Positions 51,814-60,216 of a DNA stretch of 64,000 bases are shown here, piece after piece. Origin of the DNA: Thermofilaceae archaeon (GTDB lineage Archaea; Thermoproteota; Thermoprotei; Thermofilales; Thermofilaceae). Every line of letters begins with the position of its first letter. Position 1 is the stretch's first letter. The position numbers and the translations under genes are program-made. The stretch is from positions 310,001 through 374,000 of the forward strand of contig JANXEW010000001.1 in assembly GCA_025057995.1 (NCBI GenBank). The letters are read 5' to 3'. The notes below the pieces were generated by a model. That model worked only from the letters and a program-made list of their open reading frames with translations, had not been told where the DNA came from and ran no database searches.

Positions 51814-52890
51814 ATGTTATTCGACCCGAGACCCAAAACGTCTAGAAGCGACCTATTCAACTACGAAGAGGAGTTAAGCAGACTAATAAAACTCTTTGAC
51901 GACCCCTTGGTGGTAGTATCCGGATTGAGGAGAACGGGTAAAACGTCACTAGTTCTCACTGCGCTCAACGAGTCTGGAAAACCGTACCTTTACGTGGACT
52001 TGAGAGAAGGCTTCTCCTCATATAGGCAACTGTACACACTTCTAGCTAAAAGTGTAAGCGAGCTCGCTCACCGAGCGTCGAAGAGAAGGGGGATTTTGGA
52101 GAACCTTATGCGTCTTCTGTCGAGGATCAGGGGCGTCTCCATATACGGTCTCGAGATCTCGATAAGCTGGTCTCGAAGGGAGAAACCATTGTTGAGCGAA
52201 CTGTTCGGCGTCCTAGACGAGATAGGGGGTAAAGCAGGCGAGCGGGTAGTCGTCGTCTTCGACGAGTTTCAGCACTCGAGGGGGAGCATAGGCTGGGTTC
52301 TCCACAACGCGATAGCGCACTCATACGATTTCGACAAGAACCTCTCATTCGTGCTCACAGGGTCTGAGATGGGAGTCCTCTACGGGATCCTCAGAAACCC
52401 TGAAAACCCTCTATACGGTAGAGCCTACGGCGAAGTCAGGACTCGAAAGCTTACTCGGGAGGAGTCGATAGTTTTCCTCGAGAAAGGCTTCAACGAAGCC
52501 CAAGTGAGAGTTGAAAGGGAGGAGCTCGAGAGAGTGGTTGAAGAGTTGGACGGAATCATTGGGTGGCTAGCGTACTATGGCTACCTTAGGTTGAAAAGCG
52601 CAGGAAACTTAGAGAACATTGTCGAAGAGGCTGTTGCGCTTGCTAAAAGTGAGTTAGAGTCTTTTCTATCAACTAGAGTCAGCGGGAGGTATAGACTTAT
52701 CCTCAAACTATTGGCTGAAGGGGTGAGAGAGTGGAGAGCGTTGAAAAGACACTTGGAGAAGGCTGAAGGGAGAGAGGTTAGCGACAGGGCTCTCTACGAG
52801 GTGCTCCAGCAGCTTAAAAGCCACTCTATAATCGATGAAGAAAACTCTTTCACGGACCCTGTCGTCAAGAAAGCTGCCTTGAGGCTTTAA
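51814..52890 (+). CDS. Archaeal AAA ATPase (COG1672)
   Basis: The start MLFDPRPKTSRSDLF is the usual N-terminus of crenarchaeal COG1672 ATPases. Walker A GLRRTGKT is at 37-44 and Walker B VVVVFDEFQH at about 147. The sensor region FVLTGSEMGVLYGI follows, then a C-terminal winged-helix segment (LYEVLQQLKSHSIIDEE). Members are numerous in archaea, with no settled function. The in-frame GTG at 51805 lies inside the palindrome, so ATG 51814 (358 residues) is preferred. It is the second AAA ATPase in the window with a palindrome at its promoter. Confidence 0.87.
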   Translation: MLFDPRPKTSRSDLFNYEEELSRLIKLFDDPLVVVSGLRRTGKTSLVLTALNESGKPYLYVDLREGFSSYRQLYTLLAKSVSELAHRASKRRGILENLMRLLSRIRGVSIYGLEISISWSRREKPLLSELFGVLDEIGGKAGERVVVVFDEFQHSRGSIGWVLHNAIAHSYDFDKNLSFVLTGSEMGVLYGILRNPENPLYGRAYGEVRTRKLTREESIVFLEKGFNEAQVRVEREELERVVEELDGIIGWLAYYGYLRLKSAGNLENIVEEAVALAKSELESFLSTRVSGRYRLILKLLAEGVREWRALKRHLEKAEGREVSDRALYEVLQQLKSHSIIDEENSFTDPVVKKAALRL

Positions 52891-52949
52891 AGTAGGCTGA
52901 TGTTCAACGCGAAAGCCTATAACCCCCCTACCGAGTATCTCTAGAGAAT

Positions 52950-53357
52950 GTGCCTAACATAACCTTCCGCATCGAGGGGATTAGAGCTGAAAGGTATAGT
53001 TTCGAACAACTCCCCCAACTGGCTGTGAACATGAACATAGTCTTAGGGAAAGTGGAGAAGTCAGGGCAAGTCTACACGACAAGCTTCCTGATCAAGCTCG
53101 AGTACCAACCGCCGGTCGCTTCAATCGAAGTCAAAGGGACAGCTTACGTAACCCCTCTAAACGAGGAAGAGAAGAAGGAGCTCGAAAAAGGTGCAGCTAC
53201 GGGGCAGCCGCCTCCCCAGCTCCTCGCTTCCATCTACAGTTACGTGCTACCCCTAGTAGCTCTCCTCACCAGGGAAGTCGGCTTACCTCCACCAGTCCCA
53301 CTTCCAATCCCCCCTCAACAGCCGGAGAAACAGCCAACGGCTCCCGGCTACTTTTGA
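52950..53357 (+). CDS. Conserved archaeal hypothetical protein, SecB-like pattern
   Basis: The first 80 residues (ITFRIEGIRAERYSFEQL, YTTSFLIKLEYQPPVASIEV, GTAYVTPL) alternate long beta strands, somewhat like the SecB fold. The last 30 are proline-rich (PPPVPLPIPPQQPEKQ) and probably disordered. Comparison with SecB is a visual impression only. The 3' end overlaps the convergent flavodoxin gene by 10 bases. The start (GTG 52950) follows a TATA-like stretch weakly. Confidence 0.5.
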   Translation: MPNITFRIEGIRAERYSFEQLPQLAVNMNIVLGKVEKSGQVYTTSFLIKLEYQPPVASIEVKGTAYVTPLNEEEKKELEKGAATGQPPPQLLASIYSYVLPLVALLTREVGLPPPVPLPIPPQQPEKQPTAPGYF

Positions 53358-54139
53358 AGCAGCGCTTTCACGAGATCAGAAGTCGCCCCCGGTAATGTGC
53401 CTCTCGTAGCGTTCAGCCTGTATACCACCTTGAACCCCGCGGCTTCAGCCAAGCGGGCTAGCCTAGGAGAGTAATCAAGCGCGGCGAGGCTCGTCGTTAT
53501 ACAAGCAACCGGTTTTCCGGGGCACTTGCCTGCGAGACTTTTAAGGAAAGACGCCATCGGCGCAGCCGGCTTGCCCGCCCAGATAGGGCAAGCGAAAACC
53601 AATGCAGAATACGCACAAGGGTCGAACCCTTCTGGGATCTGGACGTCGGCAACCCCTCTAAAGGTTTCAACAATAAGCCTCGGGTTGATGTGAAGCGGTC
53701 TCCTATACTCGCGTCTCACCTTCAACTCGTGTACACTCACTTCCACTTCAGAGCTCTGAAGCTCGCTCACCAGTTTTTCGACAAGTTTCCTGGTGGTTCC
53801 AGTCCTAGAGTAATAGACTAAAGCTATTCGAGCTTTCCCCATTCTGAAGCTTCGTTCAACTGAAGCCCTGTGGGACGTGAGTTCAGCTTTCACTCTATAC
53901 TCGCCTTCTGTAGGAGGCTTCCACTTGATCGATAAACCCTTGTACGCTTCCTCCGACGCTCGAGCCCTCCACCCCCACTCCTGGATAACATTGCCAGGAC
54001 CTTCGACCTTGATCCTCCACTCGTGCTCGAGACAGGAGCATTGAAGCTCAGGCTTGAGGGAGGCGCAGATTCTAACTTCATCCCCCTCCTTCTCCACGTT
54101 AAGAGAAATCGCTTCCACGGCTTCGAACGAGATTTCCAC
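53348..54139 (-). CDS. Flavodoxin-domain protein with N-terminal beta domain
   Basis: Residues from about 104 on form a flavodoxin: ARIALVYYSRTGTTRKLVEKL has the FMN-phosphate loop (SRTGTT), and ALVFACPIWAGKPAAPMASFL the second FMN loop. The first 100 residues are a separate domain of beta strands (VRICASLKPELQCSCLEHEWR) with two nearby cysteines, perhaps an immunoglobulin-like or metal-binding fold. This fusion is unusual. A flavodoxin carries electrons to an unknown partner. Length is 263 residues. Followed on the same strand, in transcription order, by nothing; the convergent gene overlaps by 10 bases. Confidence 0.77.
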   Translation of the reverse strand: MEISFEAVEAISLNVEKEGDEVRICASLKPELQCSCLEHEWRIKVEGPGNVIQEWGWRARASEEAYKGLSIKWKPPTEGEYRVKAELTSHRASVERSFRMGKARIALVYYSRTGTTRKLVEKLVSELQSSEVEVSVHELKVRREYRRPLHINPRLIVETFRGVADVQIPEGFDPCAYSALVFACPIWAGKPAAPMASFLKSLAGKCPGKPVACITTSLAALDYSPRLARLAEAAGFKVVYRLNATRGTLPGATSDLVKALLQK

Positions 54140-54153
54140 TCAAATAAAGTTTT

Positions 54154-54504
54154 TCAGCTAGCAGCGATAATCGCTACTCCAAGCAGGATCAACACTACAC
54201 CAATGACTTTTGACATGGTTACGACCTCTCCGAAGAGGAAGTAGCCGGCTAGCAGCACAAGCGCGTAGTTGAGGCTTATAATAGGGTAGAGCCGGCTTAA
54301 CTCGTCGTGAGCGAGAGCGGCTAACCAAGCTACCGTCGAGAGAGCGTACAAGGCTAAACCTAGTAGAACCCTCCAATCAAGGAGTAGCTTCACGAAGGTT
54401 GAAACTCCTAAGCTAACTCCCTTCGGTACAGCTGACCTCCATGCGAGTTGACCAAGTAAACCAAGTAGAGCTGAAGCTAACGCTAGGATCACACCGGTTT
54501 TCAC
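54154..54504 (-). CDS. EamA/small-multidrug-resistance-like transporter
   Basis: This 116-residue protein has four spans (GVILALASALLGLLGQLAW, LLLDWRVLLGLALYALS, PIISLNYALVLLAGYFLFGE, VIGVVLILLGVAIIAAS), as in one half of a DMT/EamA exporter or an SMR pump. GTG 54504 is chosen because the shared TATA at 54551-54560 puts the RNA start near 54531, downstream of an in-frame GTG at 54537. It would act as a dimer. The substrate is unknown. It is divergent from the glutamine synthetase gene. Confidence 0.72.
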   Translation of the reverse strand: MKTGVILALASALLGLLGQLAWRSAVPKGVSLGVSTFVKLLLDWRVLLGLALYALSTVAWLAALAHDELSRLYPIISLNYALVLLAGYFLFGEVVTMSKVIGVVLILLGVAIIAAS

Positions 54505-54550
54505 GAGCGTACATCGACTAGGGGTAGAAATGTTCACCGTTACACGTTAC

Positions 54551-54560
54551 CGTTAAATAG
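54551..54560. promoter_or_regulatory. Shared TATA for glutamine synthetase and transporter genes
   Basis: CGTTAAATAG lies 25 bases before GTG 54580 on the plus strand and about 25 bases before a predicted minus-strand RNA start near 54531. It is flanked by two TTACACGT-like boxes (54540-54547 and 54574-54581). Confidence 0.45.
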
Positions 54561-54579
54561 ACGTAAATGGGCATTACAC

Positions 54580-55866
54580 GTGCCCTCGTTGGAACCGCTA
54601 GATGCTTGGAGGATCCTGAAGGGGGCAGGGGTAGAAAGGGTAAAGTTCATCGTAGTCGACATCTGCGGGAACGCTAGAGGGTTATCCTTGAGTATCGACG
54701 AAGCGCGGCAAGTGTGCAGGGAAGGTGTCACGTTTGACGGATCTTCTGTACCCAAGTACTCTGAAGTACATGAAAGCGATGTAACCGCTCTACCGGACCC
54801 CTCTGCAGTCTACGTGGAACCCGGTATACGATCGGCTTGGGTATTCTGCCAAGTTGTCGACCCTCCTAAAGCTGCCCTAAGGGATCCCCGCTTGTTTCTC
54901 ATAAAAATCTCTGACATGCTTGAGAAGAAAGGCATGGTGGCTAAAGTAGGCATTGAAGTCGAGTTCTTCCTCGTTAAGGTCGAGAACGGGAGGATTGTAC
55001 CAGCTGATGGAGGAGGCTACTTTGACGTTTCTCAACCCCCGATGGAAGTCGCTGAACACATCGAGAGAGTAGCTAGGGAAGCTGGTCTAGGCGGTTCTAA
55101 GGTTCACCACGAGGGAGCACCCGGACAGTACGAGTACAACCTCCCCCCTCTCGACCCTGTGAGAGCTTCAGACAGCTTCCTCTTCTTCAAACACATAGCT
55201 TCGACAACGGCTGCGCGACACGGTCTTAAAGCTACGTTCATGCCTAAGCCCTTCTGGGGCGTCAACGGCAGCGGAGCTCACATCCACTTAAACTTAACGA
55301 GAGAAGGTGAATCTCTCTTCAACGGGGGGAGTATTACACGGGAGGGCATGCACCTCCTGGCGGGACTCCTAGGGTGCTCAAAAGCCGCTGCTGCAGTTGC
55401 TGCACCCACCGTCAACTCTTACAAGCGGCTCATACCCCACCATGAAGCGCCTACGAGACTGGTCTGGGGTTACTCTAACCGAAGCACTCTCGTCAGAGTT
55501 CCAAACTACTGTGGTCTATCCAACCGAGTAGAAGTCCGCGAGCCGGATCCTTTAATGAACCCGTACCTGACTTTAGCTATGCTGTTAACCGCCGCTGTAA
55601 AAGGTTTAGAAAGGAAAGCCGAGCCTCCTGAGCCCGTAGCAGTCCCAGCCTACGATATGACGGGAGTTGAGGAAACTCCTCTCAACCTCTTGGAAGCGCT
55701 ACACGCGTTCGAGAACGCGTTCCGGGACCTGGATGTACCTGGCGAACTAGCGTCAGCCTACCTTGAAGTTAAAAAGAGGGAATGGAGAGAATACATTGAA
55801 GCAAACGGTTCATGGGGGGAAACTTGGAATAAAATCACTCCGTGGGAGTACGAGAGATACCTTTAA
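54580..55866 (+). CDS. glnA: Glutamine synthetase, type I-alpha-like
   Basis: This enzyme joins ammonia to glutamate with ATP. VTFDGSSVPKYSEVHESD is the substrate-latch start. KVGIEVEFFLV and HHEGAPGQYEYNLPPLDPVRASD supply metal and glutamate ligands. FMPKPFWGVNGSGAHIHLNL and RVPNYCGLSNRVEVREPDPLMNPYL complete the site. Length of 428 residues is in the range of short archaeal GlnA (no adenylylation loop is obvious). GTG 54580 is leaderless by the TATA at 54551. A T-run terminator-like stretch follows at about 56004. Confidence 0.95.
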   Translation: MPSLEPLDAWRILKGAGVERVKFIVVDICGNARGLSLSIDEARQVCREGVTFDGSSVPKYSEVHESDVTALPDPSAVYVEPGIRSAWVFCQVVDPPKAALRDPRLFLIKISDMLEKKGMVAKVGIEVEFFLVKVENGRIVPADGGGYFDVSQPPMEVAEHIERVAREAGLGGSKVHHEGAPGQYEYNLPPLDPVRASDSFLFFKHIASTTAARHGLKATFMPKPFWGVNGSGAHIHLNLTREGESLFNGGSITREGMHLLAGLLGCSKAAAAVAAPTVNSYKRLIPHHEAPTRLVWGYSNRSTLVRVPNYCGLSNRVEVREPDPLMNPYLTLAMLLTAAVKGLERKAEPPEPVAVPAYDMTGVEETPLNLLEALHAFENAFRDLDVPGELASAYLEVKKREWREYIEANGSWGETWNKITPWEYERYL

Positions 55867-55966
55867 GAAATCGGAAATTAAACGATTCTCTAGAAAGGTT
55901 AATGTATTGGAAGGTATCTATAACATGTTGTTTATAAAAGTCTAATGCTAGTCTACATGCGACCTA

Positions 55967-56009
55967 AGGAGGCTTCCTATCTAAGCTTTTAACCATTTTA
56001 AACTTTTTT
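55967..56009 (+). terminator. Possible terminator region of glnA
   Basis: A 4-base hairpin AGGA-GGCT-TCCT (55967-55978) is followed by T-rich runs and CTTTTTTG at 56003-56010. Archaeal transcription commonly stops at T runs. Confidence 0.35.
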
Positions 56010-56070
56010 GTTTGAAATAAATCAATTGGTATTTTCTTAAAACTAGCTTGGAAAATTTTCAATGAGTAAT

Positions 56071-56082
56071 TTTTTTATATTA
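56071..56082 (+). promoter_or_regulatory. TATA of the ACT-V4R gene
   Basis: TTTTTTATATTA is centred 25 bases before GTG 56103 (ATG 56106 is next), fixing a leaderless start. Confidence 0.55.
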
Positions 56083-56102
56083 GGAACTTCATAAAGATAG
56101 CT

Positions 56103-56939
56103 GTGATGTTGAAGAAAGATAAAACACCTTTTTCTCCTTACGAGGTTGGTCGAGTAGCTATAGTGCCTGGGACTAGTCCTTTCGTTTTTCACGTGAAGTT
56201 TCAACCTGAAGCTTTAACAGCAGTAGGTGTTTTAGACAGGTTAGTTAACGTTTTTGCGGAAAAGGGGGTTTCTATCCTCTTGCTCAAGGTTTCAGCAGCT
56301 AGGATGGGCGAACAAGTGACCGCTGTTCTAATAGCAGACTTGAAGGACAAGGAAAAGATGGCTGAGGAGCTTGCTCGAGAGTTGAGGCAGTTACCGTATG
56401 TTTCTGAAGCCGTTTACGCTCCACCGGTCGTAGAAGGCGCAGCTGTGGACACGTTCTCTTTCCCCTTAACTATGAGAGGTTACAGAGCTGTGATATTCAT
56501 GAGTTACATTTACGAGGGGTTGATCGTAGACGGTTGGTCGAGGTTCGGTACACCCTACGCTATCCTACTTTATACCGTAGGCTACGGCGCTGGGAAACGA
56601 GCGTACAAGGATCACATTAAGATCACCGGTGAACCCAGCGTCCAAAAGTTGTGTGAAACCTTGTTCCAAGCGGTTGGCTTCGGCAGGCTTGAGTTCGTTA
56701 AGATCGATGACGTGAAGAGAGAAGCGGTTTTCAGAGTTTACGACAGTTTCGAGTGCCAGCTTTTCAAGGGTGTAGGGGAGATAAGGGGGAACTTCGTTAG
56801 AGGTCTCGTGGCAGGCTGGCTTTCTATGCACTGGGGGGTCACAGAGGAGTTTGAAGTATTGGCGAGGGAAGTAAAGTGTATAGCGAAAGGAGATCCATAT
56901 TGCGAATACGTCGCTCGCGTAGAGAGAAGGACGGCGTAA
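56103..56939 (+). CDS. ACT-V4R domain protein
   Basis: Residues about 20-110 form an ACT-like sensor (VLDRLVNVFAEKGVSILLLKV and TAVLIADLKDKEKMAEELAR). From about 155 to the end is a V4R domain: VGYGAGKRAYKDH, YDSFECQLFKGVGEIRGNFVRGLVAGWL and REVKCIAKGDPYCEYVA. V4R domains bind small hydrophobic molecules and often control transcription or signalling. Combined with ACT, which binds amino acids, this is probably a small-molecule sensor. No DNA-binding domain is visible. The gene lies between glnA and the XPD gene; a link to nitrogen signalling is possible but unproven. Length is 278 residues. Confidence 0.82.
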   Translation: MMLKKDKTPFSPYEVGRVAIVPGTSPFVFHVKFQPEALTAVGVLDRLVNVFAEKGVSILLLKVSAARMGEQVTAVLIADLKDKEKMAEELARELRQLPYVSEAVYAPPVVEGAAVDTFSFPLTMRGYRAVIFMSYIYEGLIVDGWSRFGTPYAILLYTVGYGAGKRAYKDHIKITGEPSVQKLCETLFQAVGFGRLEFVKIDDVKREAVFRVYDSFECQLFKGVGEIRGNFVRGLVAGWLSMHWGVTEEFEVLAREVKCIAKGDPYCEYVARVERRTA

Positions 56940-56943
56940 GACT

Positions 56944-58800
56944 TTATGAGAACTTTGTGTCAAGCCACGGCAGCCTAACTCTATCCAGCGTAGTGTGATT
57001 AACCTCTTTCACCAGCTCCCCTACATAATCCGGGAGAATCCGCATATAGCTCTTGTATCGGTAATCGCCTAGTATGAGTACCGCTTGATCCCGCGGGCTT
57101 CTAAGAGCCCTACCGAGCGCTTGCGCAGCCCTCCTTAAAGCAGGGTACACGTAAGCGTACAACCTCCCCTTCTCTTCACCGTACATCCCCTGGTAATACT
57201 CTACGTACAGTTTAGTCTTGGTGGTAGGTTTCTCGAAGGGGATGCCGGCGAGGAAGACGCACATGAGCTCTTCCCCAGGGTAGTCAGCCCCCTCTGCGAA
57301 GCGTCCGCCCATCGGAGCCAGTAACAACCCCTTACCCTCTTTAGCTAGCGACTTGAAGCCTTTTAACGCTTCAGCGGCTTCAACACCGGTCATATCCTGC
57401 CTCTCCACGAACACCTTGTAGCCTAAGTCTCCAACTTTTTCCATAAGCCCAGCTTGTACGAGCCCTTTCTGGACCCTGTAGCTTGCTGTGAATACTGCCG
57501 TGTTCCTACGAACCCTAGTCAACAGTCTTACTAGAGCGTCCACGTACCTTTCAGCCATGTCTACGCTAAGCTCTTCGCCTCTAGTGGTCAGATCGTTGAC
57601 GAGGTAGACTGAAGCGTTAGTCTCATCGTAGGGGCTTGGAGCTGTTACCGCGTGGTAGCTGTCGAGACCCACGGTTTCAGCGAAAGCCTCTATGGGGCTC
57701 AAGGTCCCCGACATGAACACACACCTCCAAAACCTCCTCCAGACTGAACGTAGGACTTCCGCAGACCTCATGTCCCAGATGCTTAGGGTTATTCTCTCGC
57801 CAAGCTTCTCCGCTATAAACGTAACACCTTTGACACCCTTTAACCCTAGGGCCGACTCAAGGAAGCTGGCTAAATGGTAGAGGCTAGACCTCGGCCTCCT
57901 CCCTTGCTTTAGTCGAAGCTCTCTTACAAGCTCCCCAGCCCTTAGAGCCTCTTCAACGAGCTCTACCCTACCCTCCGGGATAAGTTCTTCAGGCTCGAAG
58001 ACATCAGATTCCTCTTCTCCCAAGGAGCTGAAGTTGTCTCTAACGTAATCGAGAGCGTGGTGAGCTAAAACCTCTCCCCCTTTACTTTCAACCTCCCTAG
58101 CTTCTTCTAACGCCCTCTCCAGAGTACCTTCGGTGATCGAGTCCCCGCCCAAGTTCAAGTTCTGGAGATTGTGTGCTTCATCGACGACTAGCGCGCTCTC
58201 GCGGAAGGGTACCGAAGACCTTATGCTCCACCCCATCTCTTCGTTTACCACGTAGTTGTAGCTAAGAGCCACCAGGTCCGCGTAGGTCATGAGCATCCGC
58301 TGAAGGAAGTATGGGCAAACGCTGGAATCCTTAGCCCACTTAAAAACCTCTGAGTAAGTGAGCGCACCCTGAGAGAGGAGAGGAGTTAGGTCAACTTTAT
58401 CATCTAGATTCCTGTAAAACTTACACCTGCTTCTCTCTCGACTGCATATGTAGGAAACCTCCGAGTAATCCAGCCTGGTGCCAAAGCGTTCAGCTAGGAG
58501 GCACATGTCCCGTTTACCCCTGTAACTTAGGCCAACGAGCCTCAACCCTAGCTTCCGCCTGAAGACAGCTAACTCTTCAACTGGCCTATCGGTTTCACTG
58601 CCTGTCCTTACAGCCCAGACAACTCTCCTACCTTGTTCTATGTAAGGGAGTAAAGAGTATAAGATTACGGGGGTTTTACCGAAACCCGTTGGCGCCTCGA
58701 AGACTACGTTTGTGCTCTTGAGGGCTCTTGAAATCTCCTCTGCGACCTCAAGCTGTCGAGGTCTCGGCTTGTAAGGGAATGCGCTAGAGTACTTCACCAT
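56944..58800 (-). CDS. xpd: XPD-like superfamily 2 DNA helicase
   Basis: Walker A APTGFGKT (36-43), DEAH at 207-210, and GRFAEGADYPGEELMCVFLAGIPF and RALRSPRDQAVLILGDYR in the last third are SF2 motifs. Four cysteines at 100, 119, 126 and 162 match the XPD [4Fe-4S] domain. The enzyme unwinds DNA 5' to 3' in nucleotide excision repair and, in eukaryotes, transcription. The 618-residue length is normal for archaeal XPD. The stop lies 4 bases from the convergent ACT-V4R stop. Start ATG 58800 is followed at once by FPYKPRPRQLEVA. Confidence 0.95.
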   Translation of the reverse strand: MVKYSSAFPYKPRPRQLEVAEEISRALKSTNVVFEAPTGFGKTPVILYSLLPYIEQGRRVVWAVRTGSETDRPVEELAVFRRKLGLRLVGLSYRGKRDMCLLAERFGTRLDYSEVSYICSRERSRCKFYRNLDDKVDLTPLLSQGALTYSEVFKWAKDSSVCPYFLQRMLMTYADLVALSYNYVVNEEMGWSIRSSVPFRESALVVDEAHNLQNLNLGGDSITEGTLERALEEAREVESKGGEVLAHHALDYVRDNFSSLGEEESDVFEPEELIPEGRVELVEEALRAGELVRELRLKQGRRPRSSLYHLASFLESALGLKGVKGVTFIAEKLGERITLSIWDMRSAEVLRSVWRRFWRCVFMSGTLSPIEAFAETVGLDSYHAVTAPSPYDETNASVYLVNDLTTRGEELSVDMAERYVDALVRLLTRVRRNTAVFTASYRVQKGLVQAGLMEKVGDLGYKVFVERQDMTGVEAAEALKGFKSLAKEGKGLLLAPMGGRFAEGADYPGEELMCVFLAGIPFEKPTTKTKLYVEYYQGMYGEEKGRLYAYVYPALRRAAQALGRALRSPRDQAVLILGDYRYKSYMRILPDYVGELVKEVNHTTLDRVRLPWLDTKFS

Positions 58801-58873
58801 GAGAACCGAGAACTCGTGTAGAACCCTTTAAAGTACCCAACGTGTATAGAAGTAAGAGCTAGGTTACATCTAA

Positions 58874-59236
58874 TCAACCTGTTTTAACGCTAGCTCGTAC
58901 TTTATCAGTGTACTTGTCTAAGAGGTAGTAGATCAACCCGAGGTTGGGTTTAGGCTTTGAAACTAAGCATAGGATCACTCCTCCAACGTCTCTCATAAGC
59001 AGTATACGGTGGTCGTCGAGTTCGACGAGGACGTCCTTCACCCCAGTGGAAAAATATTGTCTGAAAGCGTCTCCGACACCGGCGACGACAGCGGCGCCTA
59101 GAGCAGCCACTATGTCGTCTATGTCGGATGGGTTTGAAGCCCCGAGGAAGACCCCATCCTGTGTCGCCAGTATAGCCCTCTCTAGTTCCCCCATGCTCTT
59201 CTTAACGAGCTCTCCAAGCACGACTTCCGAGCTCAT
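58874..59236 (-). CDS. Roadblock/LC7-domain protein (soluble)
   Basis: One roadblock/LC7 domain: ERAILATQDGVFLGASNPSDIDD, VAALGAAVVAGVGDAFRQYF, VKDVLVELDDHRILLMRDVGGVIL. These small dimers bind MglA- or Rag-like GTPases and control nucleotide exchange or hydrolysis. The gene overlaps the membrane-anchored roadblock gene by four bases (ATGA), so the pair is coupled. Length is 120 residues. Divergent from the GTPase at 59683 via a shared promoter region, and upstream of XPD, with which it has no evident link. Confidence 0.9.
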   Translation of the reverse strand: MSSEVVLGELVKKSMGELERAILATQDGVFLGASNPSDIDDIVAALGAAVVAGVGDAFRQYFSTGVKDVLVELDDHRILLMRDVGGVILCLVSKPKPNLGLIYYLLDKYTDKVRASVKTG

Positions 59237-59574
59237 CGAGCAACCACCCTGTACAACCCCTCTTCTTCAGTGGGTTTAACTTCTAACGTTATATCACTTA
59301 ACTGGGCTCTGTATAAGGTTAGCTTGCCAACTTCCTCCAACACCTTTGCTGCTTGAACAGCGTAAGCTGCTATCACTCTGTCAGCAGGTCCTTGAGCTTC
59401 TACGACTAAACCCCTCCAGTCCACAAGCGCCGACCACTTAACTTCACTTAACCCGTTTTTATTCTTTGCTTTAGATCGCCTCCGAGCTAGGACCGCGCTT
59501 AAGATGACAACTAAGACACCCGCTACTGGTACTATGATTAACAGTTGAGTTAGCTCATATGTTAACTCAAACAC
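59233..59574 (-). CDS. Membrane-anchored roadblock-like protein
   Basis: An N-terminal span (LLIIVPVAGVLVVILSAVLA) is followed by RRRSKAKNK and a partial roadblock-like domain: VKWSALVDWRGLVVEAQGPADRV, IAAYAVQAAKVLEEVG, LSDITLEVKPTEEEGLYRVV. It would place a roadblock surface at the membrane. GTG 59574 is chosen by a TATA-like CTTTAAAAAG (59597-59606) and gives 113 residues; an upstream start adds 15 residues but lies before the predicted RNA start. It is coupled to the soluble roadblock gene by an ATGA overlap. Confidence 0.78.
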   Translation of the reverse strand: MFELTYELTQLLIIVPVAGVLVVILSAVLARRRSKAKNKNGLSEVKWSALVDWRGLVVEAQGPADRVIAAYAVQAAKVLEEVGKLTLYRAQLSDITLEVKPTEEEGLYRVVAR

Positions 59575-59596
59575 CAAAGCAGTATTCGCAAGAAAT

Positions 59597-59655
59597 CTTT
59601 TTAAAGGTATCTTACACAAAAGCGACCATAGGCTGTGCGCAACAATTATAAATAG
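59597..59655. promoter_or_regulatory. Divergent promoters of the roadblock pair and GTPase
   Basis: TTTTTAAAGG at 59597-59606 is 25 bases before the minus-strand GTG 59574. AATTATAAATAG at 59644-59655 is centred about 33 bases before TTG 59683 on the plus strand. The two units are divided by about 108 bases. Confidence 0.5.
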
Positions 59656-59682
59656 TTCTTCAAGCTTCTCGTAGGTGATTCG

Positions 59683-60216
59683 TTGGAGACAGAGACTATA
59701 CTAGTTGCAGGATCCTTCGGTTCTGGTAAGACAACGTTTATCAGGACGCTTAGCGGGAAGTTTCTAACAGCTGAAAGAGAGCTCAGCGGAGAACGGGTGA
59801 GCTATGCAGAGAGGAAACTTAAGCAGACTACGACTGTATTCGCTGACATAGGCTTAGTCGAGCTCGACGGTAAGAAGCTCCTCCTCTACGGCGCGCCGGG
59901 GCAGTCGCGCTTCGACTTCACGATCAGAGGTCTCGCCTCCCGCTGCAAGCATTTGATCTTCCTCGTAGACACCTCCGACGAAGCAGCTGTACTGAGGGGT
60001 CGTCTATACTTTGAGAAGTTCATCAAACCTTACTTTAACCGGTTCCAGACGCGAGTCGTAGCGCTTAACAAGCGCGACATATCGAAGGTAACGGTGGAGA
60101 GAGCGCTTGAACTCCTGGGACACATTCAAGCCCCGGTCGTTGAGACTGTCGCAACAAGCAGAGACTCCTGTCTCAACGCTCTAAGAGTCCTACTAGGGAG
60201 AGAAGCTAAGGTTTAA
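59683..60216 (+). CDS. MglA/SRPRB-like small GTPase (COG2229)
   Basis: G1 is GSFGSGKT at 10-17; the switch region (TTTVFADIGLVEL) leads to G3 as LLYGAPGQSRFDF, where the usual DxxG is replaced by GAPGQ, typical of the COG2229 group. G4 is NKRD at 129-132. The 177-residue protein is a single GTPase domain without membrane segments. Such proteins act with roadblock partners as polarity or signalling switches. A roadblock pair is divergent to it, so they are probably partners. Start TTG 59683 is supported by the TATA. The 3' end overlaps the convergent methyltransferase-like gene by 11 bases. Confidence 0.87.
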   Translation: METETILVAGSFGSGKTTFIRTLSGKFLTAERELSGERVSYAERKLKQTTTVFADIGLVELDGKKLLLYGAPGQSRFDFTIRGLASRCKHLIFLVDTSDEAAVLRGRLYFEKFIKPYFNRFQTRVVALNKRDISKVTVERALELLGHIQAPVVETVATSRDSCLNALRVLLGREAKV

